Shown here: piece after piece, positions 20,647 to 28,724 of the stretch
Numbering within the stretch: the first letter of the stretch is position 1
How the letters are laid out: each line of letters opens with the position of its first letter
DNA from: Actinomycetes bacterium
Lineage (GTDB): Bacteria > Actinomycetota > Actinomycetes > Propionibacteriales > Propionibacteriaceae
Direction: 5' to 3'
Assembly: GCA_023442485.1 (NCBI GenBank)
Contig: JAEZZG010000057.1
Span: forward strand, 1-64,000
Length of the DNA: 64,000 nucleotides
Position numbers and translations under genes: made by a program
The notes under the pieces: model-generated
The model's database searches: none
What the model was told of the DNA's origin: nothing
What the model saw: the letters and a program-made list of their open reading frames with translations, nothing else

Positions 20647-21459
20647 CTATGACTTCAGCTGATATTTCGCCTGCTCGAGGCGGCCAAGCATAGAACCGTC
20701 AATAACGTCATTATTGATCTCAACCCGGACACCACCGAGCAGGCCGGTATCGATGTGGATTTCGAGATCAATCTCGGTGCCGTAGATTCGGCTCAGTTCG
20801 GCTCTCATCCGTGACTGTTGGTCCTCGGAGAGCTCGCGGGCAGCCCACACTCTAGCCAGGCAGTGACCGCGCAGTTCAGAGGCTTGTTCGACGATCATCC
20901 GCAGCGATTCCAAGAAGGGGTCCCGATGGCAGATGGCACGCTTAGCCAAGACCGTAGAAACCCAATTTGCCTTGTCAGCAAGGATAGAGGCAAGTAATCT
21001 TTCTCGGGCATCAACTGGGGCGAACTCGTCGTCGAGGCTATTCCTCAACTCTTGGCTGTTGTCGACGACCTCGTAGAGGACAAACAGATCGTGGCGAACC
21101 TGATCTAGTTCTCGGCGTTCAGCGGCTGACGCAAGCAAAACGGTATCGAGTTGCAGTTCTAGCTCACGGGCAAGCTCGAGACCAGACTTCCAGCCCAACT
21201 CAACCGCCCCGGCCATTGCCTCGACGATGGAGTCACTGACCCGTCCCGAAAATAAGGAGCGCGCCAGATTCGCCCGGTCGAGGCTGGGGATATTCGGATC
21301 GGTCAGTGTGTGACGTACCGAATACTGAGTTAGGAGAGTGTCTATCAGGCTAAAGAACTCCGCGGTGTTGTCGGCAGTAACAGTGCTGGCGTCAAATCCA
21401 GCAGACTGAAACACCTGCGCCAGTTCTTCGCGGTGATCGGTCACCATCTCAACAGTCAT
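20647..21459 (-). CDS. atpH: ATP synthase delta subunit
   Basis: The 270-residue delta subunit joins the peripheral stalk to F1. It is longer than the 180-residue E. coli form, as is usual in actinobacteria, where an extra N-terminal region precedes the helical bundle. The C-terminal part shows the family pattern (LVRHDLF-type helices, then DLEIHIDTGLLGGVRVEINN). Position between atpF and atpA confirms the call. Confidence 0.95.
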   Translation of the reverse strand: MTVEMVTDHREELAQVFQSAGFDASTVTADNTAEFFSLIDTLLTQYSVRHTLTDPNIPSLDRANLARSLFSGRVSDSIVEAMAGAVELGWKSGLELARELELQLDTVLLASAAERRELDQVRHDLFVLYEVVDNSQELRNSLDDEFAPVDARERLLASILADKANWVSTVLAKRAICHRDPFLESLRMIVEQASELRGHCLARVWAARELSEDQQSRMRAELSRIYGTEIDLEIHIDTGLLGGVRVEINNDVIDGSMLGRLEQAKYQLKS

Positions 21460-21470
21460 TAGTCGATTCC

Positions 21471-22010
21471 CTAGTTGTGATCCTTTGATGGCATCGTGGC
21501 GAGTTCGTCGAGGAACCTGTCAATACTGCGGCGAGCACGCTCGTCATCAGTCAATGATTCCGCGACTACCCGACCGGCCAAATCGAGAGCCAAACCGCCG
21601 ACGTCGCGCTTGAGCTCGGTGACGATGACCTCTTGTTCGGCAAGAAGCTGCGCCCTACCTCGCTCAATAATCTGAGCGGACTCAGCGGTGGCCTGGGCAC
21701 GAGCCTCGGCAACAATCTGAGCCGCTTGAGTCTTGGCATTTTCACGGATCTGAGCGGCCTGCGATCTAGCATCAGACAGTTGAGTCTCATACTCCCTTTT
21801 TGCCTGCGCAGCCTCAGCCTGAGCGCGTTCAGCCCTCTCGATACCACCTTGAATCTGTTCCGCGCGATCGCGGTAGTTCTTCTCTAGTTTGGGCGAAACC
21901 AGGCGAGCGAAAACCAGCCAGATCACCACCAAGAGAACCGCACCCATGACGATTTCGACTGGGTGATGCGGGAGGATGAGATTCCCTTCAAGTGGTAGCA
22001 ACAGTTGCAT
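21471..22010 (-). CDS. atpF: ATP synthase b subunit
   Basis: The b subunit forms the peripheral stalk. A single N-terminal transmembrane helix (EIVMGAVLLVVIWLVFARLV, about residues 16-35) is followed by a long charged coiled coil rich in Ala, Glu and Gln. The ATG at 22010 was chosen because it lies ten bases after the atpE stop and gives the usual length of 179 residues; the longer frame to 22067 would overlap atpE and adds an atypical N-terminus. Confidence 0.95.
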   Translation of the reverse strand: MQLLLPLEGNLILPHHPVEIVMGAVLLVVIWLVFARLVSPKLEKNYRDRAEQIQGGIERAERAQAEAAQAKREYETQLSDARSQAAQIRENAKTQAAQIVAEARAQATAESAQIIERGRAQLLAEQEVIVTELKRDVGGLALDLAGRVVAESLTDDERARRSIDRFLDELATMPSKDHN

Positions 22011-22020
22011 CTGGAACCTG

Positions 22021-22239
22021 CTACACCACGAAGGCGAGGACGAAGCCAAGCAGAGCCAACGCTTCAACCACGGCGAAGCCGATGTAGGCAGCGCTCATCA
22101 TCGCTGAACGAGCCTCGGGCTGGCGGGCAATACCGTTGATGACGGATACCCAGATCCAAGCAACGCCGAAGCCCGCGCCAACCGTGGCGAGACCGTAGCC
22201 GAGCATATTGATCGAGCCCGTGATCTCCATCAGTGTCAT
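22021..22239 (-). CDS. atpE: ATP synthase c subunit
   Basis: The 72-residue proteolipid forms the rotor ring. Two transmembrane helices flank the polar loop ARQPEA. The ion-carrying carboxylate is Glu59 in IGFAVVEALALLG, and the first helix has the spaced glycines of the family (GYGLATVGAGFG). An AAGGA sequence lies six to seven bases before the ATG at 22239. No extra residues typical of sodium-binding rings were identified, so proton coupling is assumed. Confidence 0.97.
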   Translation of the reverse strand: MTLMEITGSINMLGYGLATVGAGFGVAWIWVSVINGIARQPEARSAMMSAAYIGFAVVEALALLGFVLAFVV

Positions 22240-22278
22240 GAGTTTTCCTTTCGGTTTTTCGTTTTCTTTGCGAAAAAT

Positions 22279-23064
22279 CTAGTGTTCGCTACTCAGTGAG
22301 GAAGCGATGTATGAGGCGGTAAGGACGGTGAAGATGAGGGCCTGGAGGAAGCCAATGAACAACTCCAACCCCATCAAGACCAGGGAAAAAACGAGGGAGA
22401 CGAAACCGGAGACGTTGTAGAGCAGGTTTCCGGCATAAGTCAGCAGGTATCCGCCACCAACCATGAACACCATCAGCGACATGTGACCGGCGAACATGTT
22501 GGCGAAGATACGAACAGCCAGAGTGAACGGCCTGGTGATGTAGAAAGAAATCAGTTCGATCGGGACGACAAGGATCATCAAGTACCACGGAACCCCAGAA
22601 GGCACCACAGATTTGTAGATGAATCTCCAGCCGTGGGCTTTGAAACCGGCTGCGACATAGATCACCATCACCACAATGCCGAGCCCATAGGCGTAGCCGA
22701 TGTTAGAAAAGGCGGGGAACATGAACAAGAAGAATTCCCCGAACCAGTTGTTGACCAGGATGAAGAAGAAGGTGGCGGTCAAGAAAGGGACCCAGGTGCG
22801 GTAACCGGGGCCGATGATGTCGCGGCCGATACCGTTACGGACGTATTCATACATCGTCTCGACTAGGTACTGACCCTTGGTCGGGACAACCTTCAATTTG
22901 CGAGTGGCAACCACCCACAACACACATATCAAGATGACGGAGACGACGAGCTGAATGAGTGGTTTGTTGAGCCAGGAGATGCCGGCAATGCCATGGAATT
23001 CAAAATCTGCAACGCTTGGTGGTGTGTAACCATCCATCGGCGTCAACAACTGAGTCAAGCTCAT
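22279..23064 (-). CDS. atpB: ATP synthase a subunit
   Basis: The a subunit is the membrane stator carrying the ion half-channels. The protein has 261 residues and five or more hydrophobic helices. The essential Arg lies in PFTLAVRIFANMFAGH, and the last helix region is MGLELFIGFLQALIFTVLTA. The ATG at 23064 has AGGGGAG three to four bases upstream; a possible earlier start at 23079 adds five residues and lacks that spacing. It is the first structural F1Fo gene. Confidence 0.96.
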   Translation of the reverse strand: MSLTQLLTPMDGYTPPSVADFEFHGIAGISWLNKPLIQLVVSVILICVLWVVATRKLKVVPTKGQYLVETMYEYVRNGIGRDIIGPGYRTWVPFLTATFFFILVNNWFGEFFLFMFPAFSNIGYAYGLGIVVMVIYVAAGFKAHGWRFIYKSVVPSGVPWYLMILVVPIELISFYITRPFTLAVRIFANMFAGHMSLMVFMVGGGYLLTYAGNLLYNVSGFVSLVFSLVLMGLELFIGFLQALIFTVLTASYIASSLSSEH

Positions 23065-23166
23065 GTGCTCCCCTTGCATGCCTTTGCCAGGCTAGACCCA
23101 TGTAGGTCGGTGGTGGTTGATCAACGAATGATCTGCGGTTCAGTGTCTGGATCGAGAGAGGATAAC

Positions 23167-23550
23167 TTAACGATTCTCATCTGTCGATTCATCAGGATGA
23201 AGGCCAGATCCGTAGCGTCTGATTACTACATACACACTACATGCTATCCCGAAGATCGCACCGATCGGCAGGATCCATGAAGTACCGAAGCGACGATCTG
23301 CCAGCCACCCCAAACCGCCATAGAAGAGTATGCCAGCGAGCATGATGGACACAATCGTCAACCCGGTGTCGCTAGATATCCTTCGAGGCGGGTCGGCTAC
23401 GAAATTCCCCCGACAATCACTGTCACGATCTTCGTAGCTGGGGTGAACATTATCAGCAATGTCAGTGACTTTTCCATCTGGGAAGCCGCCGCGATCGAAC
23501 CCGGTGGAGTTTGGGTTGAGTTCTTGGTGGTTACCGCTTAGCTGGGTCAC
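23167..23550 (-). CDS. AtpZ/AtpI-like small membrane protein
   Basis: The 127-residue protein has a polar N-terminal half of about 60 residues and two transmembrane helices (TGLTIVSIMLAGILFYGGLG, then ILPIGAIFGIACSVYVVIRR). The helix pair with GGLGWLADRRFGTSW between them is the pattern of AtpZ-type proteins found before atpB, which assist ATP synthase assembly or cation supply in other bacteria. The GTG at 23550 has GGAGG about eight bases upstream and overlaps the preceding fusion gene by 20 bases. A longer frame to 23595 lacks a ribosome-binding site. Confidence 0.75.
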   Translation of the reverse strand: MTQLSGNHQELNPNSTGFDRGGFPDGKVTDIADNVHPSYEDRDSDCRGNFVADPPRRISSDTGLTIVSIMLAGILFYGGLGWLADRRFGTSWILPIGAIFGIACSVYVVIRRYGSGLHPDESTDENR

Positions 23551-25366
23551 TTCCCTCACCTCCAGAATCGAGGCGACCGGCGTCGAGTAGTTCAAAATCG
23601 TAGACTGGGATACGCGCTCGACGATGGCCGATGACGGTGCCGGCGAGCCAGGCCATGACGCAGGCGACCGCTGCGATGCCGAGCCTCTTCGTTGAGAGAT
23701 AGCGGTTGGCTTGGGTGCCCATCAGGAGTGCAAAAATGCCAAGGACGAGGCCGACGCGGATTAGGTAGGTGGTCAGTAGCCAGACGACGTGGACTCGACG
23801 CTGGGACATCATCACCCACAGTTGGAAGATTGCCCCTGACCAATAGAAGATCGCAACGATGGCGAATCCGATCAGCACCGACCTGGTGGCCTGGCTAGAT
23901 GCGACGGACCAGGAGATTGCGGCGAGTACGGCTGCGACGGCGATCATTGCTGCAGTGCTGGAGATGAAGAGTTTCTTACGCCAGCGCCCTCCACCGTCGT
24001 CAGCAGGAGGGATGGGCTCGCTAGGTTGTGGCCGGTCGTGAAAGCTCATCGTCGAGGCCCCGGTCACGGACCCGGCTGGGTTTGACCCTGATGGGGCTGT
24101 GACTTGCTCTAGGCCAAGGTCTGGGTCAGGTTGGGGGTTGAGGTTAGGGTCAATTAGGGCGTTTCGCTCAGCAACAAGATGTTGGACGTGGGATTGGACG
24201 ACTTCGCGCATCTCGGCGACGTCGGCATTGTGTTCCTGGCTGGCTTGGGCCTCGGCTTCAGTGATGAGTTTGCTGAAGAGGAATCTGGGGCGTTGAATCG
24301 TCAAAGACGCGGCGATGACGATGCCGATGATCATCGCCACCAGCACCCAGACATTGCCGGAGAGCCCGAAACCGACCGAGCCGAACCCGAGTACGAAAGA
24401 CCACAGGTACATCAGCAAGACGGCGTGAATCTGGGAATGTCCGCGACGCAAGATCTGGTGGTGCAGATGCTGTTTATCCGCGACGAACCACCACTTCCCG
24501 GCCATCGTCCGCCGGAAGTAGACCTGGACGAGGTCGAGAAGCGGGATGAACAGGATCAACAGCGGAAGAATCACCGGGGTGACCGAAGCCAAGCGGCCAC
24601 CCGTCTTCAAGTTGACTACTGCAGGGTCAATCTGGCCGGTGAAAGAGATGGTGATTGACACCATCAACATCCCCAGAAGCAATGCCCCTGAATCACCCAT
24701 GAACATCTTGGCCCGGTGGAAGTTGTGCGGCAAGAATCCGGCACAAACCCCAGCCGCTGAGATCGCGATAATTCCGGCAGCCGTGGCCCGAGCTAGGGAA
24801 TTCTCGTAGGCCAAGAAATAGGAGTAGGTGAAGAAGGCCAGGGCTGAAATCCCGACTACCCCTGCGGCTAATCCGTCCAGTCCATCAATGAAGTTGATCG
24901 CGTTGACACAGATGAAGATCAGCAGCAAGGTCATCAGGATTGACGTCGCTGTGTCCAAGACGATAACCCGGTTCGGCAAAGGAATCCAGTAGATTCTGAC
25001 CCCGGTAACCACCGCCACCCCTGCAGCCACCATCTGCCCAGAAGCCTTGATCAATGCGGGCAGATCGAGAAGATCGTCAATCGCTCCGACAATGCCCATG
25101 ACCAGGCAGGCCGCCAGCACTCCCCTGGTGTCTCTGATCACCACCTCTTGTTGACCTAGCCAAGGCAGATTTGAAGCGAACTGGATGGCGGCGCAGACGC
25201 CGAGCAGCATCGCGATACCGCCGAAGTATGGAATCGGGACGGTGTGAACGTCTCGGTCTCTGACAGAGGCAACCGCCCCCACGCGCATCGCGATTTGGCG
25301 ACAAACCCCGCTGAGAAGATAGGTGGTTGACGCCGCGATGAGAAAGACCAGGAGATATTCACGCAT
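23531..25366 (-). CDS. WecA/TagO-type glycosyl-1-phosphate transferase fused to an AtpI-like membrane domain
   Basis: The protein has 611 residues. Residues 1 to about 360 are a polytopic prenyl-phosphate GlcNAc-1-phosphate transferase of the MraY/WecA family: RDRDVHTVPIPYFGG, the metal-binding GAIDDLLDLP, NAINFIDGLDGLAAG, HRAKMFMGDSGALLLG and HLHHQILRRGHS are all present. It should start wall or envelope glycan synthesis on undecaprenyl or decaprenyl phosphate. A polar linker (about 365-455, Asp/Pro-rich) leads to four more transmembrane helices (about 455-590) resembling the separate AtpI-like protein that follows wecA in mycobacteria. An internal ATG before the second part (MSFHDRPQPS) has no clear ribosome-binding site, so a single fused product is preferred. 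The ATG directly follows the stop of the previous gene (TAAATG). Confidence 0.8.
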   Translation of the reverse strand: MREYLLVFLIAASTTYLLSGVCRQIAMRVGAVASVRDRDVHTVPIPYFGGIAMLLGVCAAIQFASNLPWLGQQEVVIRDTRGVLAACLVMGIVGAIDDLLDLPALIKASGQMVAAGVAVVTGVRIYWIPLPNRVIVLDTATSILMTLLLIFICVNAINFIDGLDGLAAGVVGISALAFFTYSYFLAYENSLARATAAGIIAISAAGVCAGFLPHNFHRAKMFMGDSGALLLGMLMVSITISFTGQIDPAVVNLKTGGRLASVTPVILPLLILFIPLLDLVQVYFRRTMAGKWWFVADKQHLHHQILRRGHSQIHAVLLMYLWSFVLGFGSVGFGLSGNVWVLVAMIIGIVIAASLTIQRPRFLFSKLITEAEAQASQEHNADVAEMREVVQSHVQHLVAERNALIDPNLNPQPDPDLGLEQVTAPSGSNPAGSVTGASTMSFHDRPQPSEPIPPADDGGGRWRKKLFISSTAAMIAVAAVLAAISWSVASSQATRSVLIGFAIVAIFYWSGAIFQLWVMMSQRRVHVVWLLTTYLIRVGLVLGIFALLMGTQANRYLSTKRLGIAAVACVMAWLAGTVIGHRRARIPVYDFELLDAGRLDSGGEGSDPAKR

Positions 25367-27067
25367 TTACTGCCCGCTCGCTGGCTCAACAATCCCGGGG
25401 TCGATCTCGCGTAGCTGAGCTACGGAGAGGGCTCCCACCCGCAAGACCTTCCCTGGCCCAGTCCCGGAGTAATCGACGATGGTGGAGGCCTGCGGGCCAG
25501 GGGTCGGGCCGTCGTCGAGATAGACCGCAACCGAGTTCGCCAACATCTCAATCGCGTCGTCGATGGTGGTCGAGGCAGATTTGCCTGAGATATTTGCCGA
25601 CGATACCGCTAACGGGCCGGTGTGACGCAGGAGTTTGCGGGCAAAGTCGTGGTTGGGCACGCGCACCGCGATCGTGCCAGCGGTTTCACCCAGGTCCATC
25701 GTCAGTGACTGCGGAGCGCGCAGGATCAAGGTCAGCGCACCTGGCCAAAAGTTATCTGCCAGCGTCTGGGCGGAAGCCGGAATCGACTCGGCGTAGGCCG
25801 GGAGCATCGCAGGTTCGGCAATCAAGATAGGCGGGGGCATATCGCGGCCACGGCGTTTGGCGTCGAGGAGACCCTGGACGGCTGCGGCGTCGAAGGCGTT
25901 GGCCCCTATGCCGTAGACGGTGTCGGTAGGGAGGACGATACATGCCCCGTCTCGGATCGCCTCAGCAGCAGCTTGAAGGGCCTCATCGGTGTCTTGGTCA
26001 GTGGCGAAGACCCGATAGGTGGGCTCATCGGGCACGTCGGATTCTTCGTCGCACGATGTTGGATCAGATTGGGGAGAGGCCGATGTGGGGTTTTCGCAGC
26101 CAGGAAGGTCAGCGTCTTGGATAGCCTGAGAATCAGAGTCAACGGCGGCCACTGAGGTGACGCTCGATTCGTCAACGACAGCGGACGGGTGCACGTTAGC
26201 GTCTGAACCGAGGTGTTCGGGTTCGTCCCCAGCCGCCTTGACGGCAGTGACGAAGCGAGGCCTAGAGGTCAGATCCGTGTGATCTTCAACCAAGGTGAAA
26301 ACCGGGTGGTCGAGGAAGATTCTCGGCGCAGATTCACCCTGGTCGTCCCCATGTTCGACCACGACGACACCGCCAGGCTTCAACAGCCTAGAGGCCAGGT
26401 CGGCGATGACTCGGATGTGGTCAAGTCCGTCAATGCCCGACACCAAGGCCATCTCAGGGTCTCCGTGTCGAACCTCAACCGGGAGCTGACCAAACTGGGC
26501 TTGAGGGATATAGGGTGGATTGGCGATCACCAGATCCACCTGAGCATCCAGTGATCCGTCAAGATCGGCCATATCGGCATGAATACACTCGACCTGCTCG
26601 TCAACAACATTGCGTTCGAGGTATGCGAATGCCTCTGCCGAGGCCTCAACAGCGGTCACACACGCCCCTGGCACTTCTGAGGCAATCGCCTTACTGATCG
26701 CACCAGATCCCGCACACAACTCAACCACGCGCGGTGAATCTAACTCTTTGAGCTTGTCAATAGCCCATCCGCAGACGGTTTCGGTCTCGGGGCGCGGAAT
26801 GAAGACACCAGGGCCCACGTCGACTTTGATGAAACGGAACCAGGCCTGACCCGTCAGATGCTGCAGCGGAACCCCTTCCAATCTGCGTGAAACCAGGCTA
26901 CGGACGGTGGCGATGTCTTCGTCGTCAATCTCGGTGATCACCCCCAACTGGCCCGGTTCGACACCGATGACGAAGGCAAGCAAGGTTCGAGCTTCGGCGG
27001 AAGCCGCCTGAACTCCCCCAGCGGACAAAGTTGTCGCCGTCTCCTTGAGAAATTCAGCCAGTCGCAC
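25367..27067 (-). CDS. Fusion of PrmC (release factor methyltransferase) and TsaC/Sua5 (tRNA threonylcarbamoyladenosine factor)
   Basis: The protein has 566 residues and two enzymes. Residues 1 to about 285 are PrmC/HemK, which methylates the GGQ glutamine of release factors: PGVFIPRPETE, VVELCAGSGAISKAIA and the catalytic LVIANPPYIP are present. After an acidic linker of about 60 residues, positions about 350-560 form a YrdC domain, which makes threonylcarbamoyl-AMP for the t6A base: IVLPTDTVYGIGAN, then KRRGRDMPPPILI, WPGALTLIL and LAVSSANISGKSAS. The Sua5-specific C-terminal domain is absent. The methylation target, PrfA, is encoded just upstream. The GTG start at 27067 has GAGGGG about eight bases before it. 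Confidence 0.92.
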   Translation of the reverse strand: MRLAEFLKETATTLSAGGVQAASAEARTLLAFVIGVEPGQLGVITEIDDEDIATVRSLVSRRLEGVPLQHLTGQAWFRFIKVDVGPGVFIPRPETETVCGWAIDKLKELDSPRVVELCAGSGAISKAIASEVPGACVTAVEASAEAFAYLERNVVDEQVECIHADMADLDGSLDAQVDLVIANPPYIPQAQFGQLPVEVRHGDPEMALVSGIDGLDHIRVIADLASRLLKPGGVVVVEHGDDQGESAPRIFLDHPVFTLVEDHTDLTSRPRFVTAVKAAGDEPEHLGSDANVHPSAVVDESSVTSVAAVDSDSQAIQDADLPGCENPTSASPQSDPTSCDEESDVPDEPTYRVFATDQDTDEALQAAAEAIRDGACIVLPTDTVYGIGANAFDAAAVQGLLDAKRRGRDMPPPILIAEPAMLPAYAESIPASAQTLADNFWPGALTLILRAPQSLTMDLGETAGTIAVRVPNHDFARKLLRHTGPLAVSSANISGKSASTTIDDAIEMLANSVAVYLDDGPTPGPQASTIVDYSGTGPGKVLRVGALSVAQLREIDPGIVEPASGQ

Positions 27068-27152
27068 TGCCCAACCCCTCTCTGATTAGTGTGGTGCGAC
27101 CGATGGATCGCATCACAGTCCCAGATTACTGATTTCTACGCCAAAGCCGAGG

Positions 27153-28238
27153 TTACCCGGCCGAGTCAGACAAATGCTCAAGACGCTCGGCTAGATCCGC
27201 TTCGAGGAGAGCATCAATCAATGGCTTGAGCTCACCGTTGAGAACCTGATCAAGATTATGTGCCTTGTAACCGATTCGGTGATCCGAGATCCGGTTCTCA
27301 GGGAAGTTATAGGTGCGGATCCGCTCCGAACGGTCGACAGTGCGCACCTGGGATTTCCGTGAGGCGGAGGCTTCGGCCGCAGCCTTCTCTTCGGCGAGTT
27401 GAGACAGTTTGGCGCGCAGCATTCGCATCGCCGATTCCTTGTTCTGCAACTGGGAGCGTTCGTTTTGACAAGACACGACGATGCCTGAAGGCAAGTGGGT
27501 GATGCGCACCGCAGAGTCGGTGGTGTTGACGCCTTGGCCACCAGGACCTGAGGAGCGATAGACGTCGATACGTAGATCGTCGGCGTTGATCTCGATGTCT
27601 TCGGCCTCAATATCAGGCATGACTAGCACGCCCGCCGCTGAGGTGTGGATGCGTCCTTGAGACTCAGTCACCGGGACGCGTTGGACGCGGTGAACTCCGC
27701 CTTCAAACTTGAGGGTGCCATAGGGCATGAGTTCACTCGACCCTCCCTTGATAGCTATGGTGATCGACTTGTATCCGCCAAGTTCGGTCGCCTGCTCATC
27801 AAGAATCTCGACCTTCCAGCCGACGCTCTCAGCGAACTTCAAATACATCCTCACCAGATCACCAGCGAAGAGGGCGGACTCTTCACCACCCGCACCTGAC
27901 TGAACCTCGACGATTGCGTCTTCATTGTCGTTAGGGTCGCGCGGAACCAGCAAAGCGGTGCACTTGTCGGTAGATGCGGCGAGTTTGTGTTCGAGGGCAG
28001 CGACCTCGTCGGCGAAGGCTTGATCCTCGGCAGCTAGCTCTCGGGCTGCATCAAGATCGTCAAGGAGTTGCTCGTGATTCGTCAAGGCCTTGATGATGGG
28101 GCCTAACTCGGCGTAACGACGCCCGATGCGCCGCGACTTCGCCGGGTTTGAGACGACTTCAGGCTGACCCATCTGCGACTCTAACTCCAAGTACTCTTCG
28201 CGCAAAGGCGCAGCTTGAGTTAGCAATTCGTCATGCAT
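27153..28238 (-). CDS. prfA: Peptide chain release factor 1
   Basis: RF1 reads UAA and UAG and triggers peptide release. The 361-residue protein has the GGQ motif in [20 protein letters not shown] near residue 235, and the stop-codon recognition region includes the RF1 signature near [15 protein letters not shown]. An AGAGGA sequence lies seven bases before the ATG. The next gene, prmC, would methylate the GGQ glutamine. Confidence 0.97.
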   Translation of the reverse strand: MHDELLTQAAPLREEYLELESQMGQPEVVSNPAKSRRIGRRYAELGPIIKALTNHEQLLDDLDAARELAAEDQAFADEVAALEHKLAASTDKCTALLVPRDPNDNEDAIVEVQSGAGGEESALFAGDLVRMYLKFAESVGWKVEILDEQATELGGYKSITIAIKGGSSELMPYGTLKFEGGVHRVQRVPVTESQGRIHTSAAGVLVMPDIEAEDIEINADDLRIDVYRSSGPGGQGVNTTDSAVRITHLPSGIVVSCQNERSQLQNKESAMRMLRAKLSQLAEEKAAAEASASRKSQVRTVDRSERIRTYNFPENRISDHRIGYKAHNLDQVLNGELKPLIDALLEADLAERLEHLSDSAG

Positions 28239-28280
28239 GTGGGGTCCTCTCTGGTTGACGAGTTAGAGCGATAAAGACAA

Positions 28281-28313
28281 ATGGAGGCGCTGGGTCTCCC
28301 CCAGCGCCTCCAT
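28281..28313 (-). terminator. Terminator of rpmE
   Basis: A perfect 14-bp stem (28281-28294 with 28300-28313) encloses a five-base loop. On the minus strand it is followed by TTTGTCTTTAT. It lies directly after the rpmE stop and separates rpmE from prfA. Confidence 0.9.
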
Positions 28314-28320
28314 CAAAAGC

Positions 28321-28536
28321 CTATTTGCCGGACTTCTTGCCGTAACGACGCTCGAAGCGGGCGACACGACCACCGGTATCGAGGATCTTCTGCTTGCCTG
28401 TGTAGAACGGATGGCATGCCGAGCAAACGTCAGCGCTCATCACGTCATTCTTATGGGTGCTGCGAGTCTCAAAGGTGTTCCCGCACGAGCACACCACCTT
28501 GGTGACGTGGTAATCGGGGTGGATACCCTGCTTCAT
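28321..28536 (-). CDS. rpmE: Ribosomal protein bL31
   Basis: The 71-residue large-subunit protein starts [10 protein letters not shown] and keeps the zinc-binding cysteines (VVCSCG and [16 protein letters not shown]), so it is the zinc form used under zinc-replete conditions. The ATG at 28536 has AAGGAG about six bases upstream; the longer frame to 28719 has no such signal. It follows rho by about 190 bases and ends at a strong terminator. Confidence 0.97.
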   Translation of the reverse strand: MKQGIHPDYHVTKVVCSCGNTFETRSTHKNDVMSADVCSACHPFYTGKQKILDTGGRVARFERRYGKKSGK

Positions 28537-28724
28537 TAGTCTTCTCCTTATATGACGTATATACCGGGTCGCTCTTGAATCAGCCCTGTCGAGTTGATGC
28601 CGAATCCATGGGGCGATCGACCAGGCCGCAGACCGCGACTGTTTACAGACGATCCCCAAGGCGTGAACCGGTAACCGACGAACTATTGTGCCATTTGTTG
28701 GAGTGCTCCACAAGTTCAAACCGG

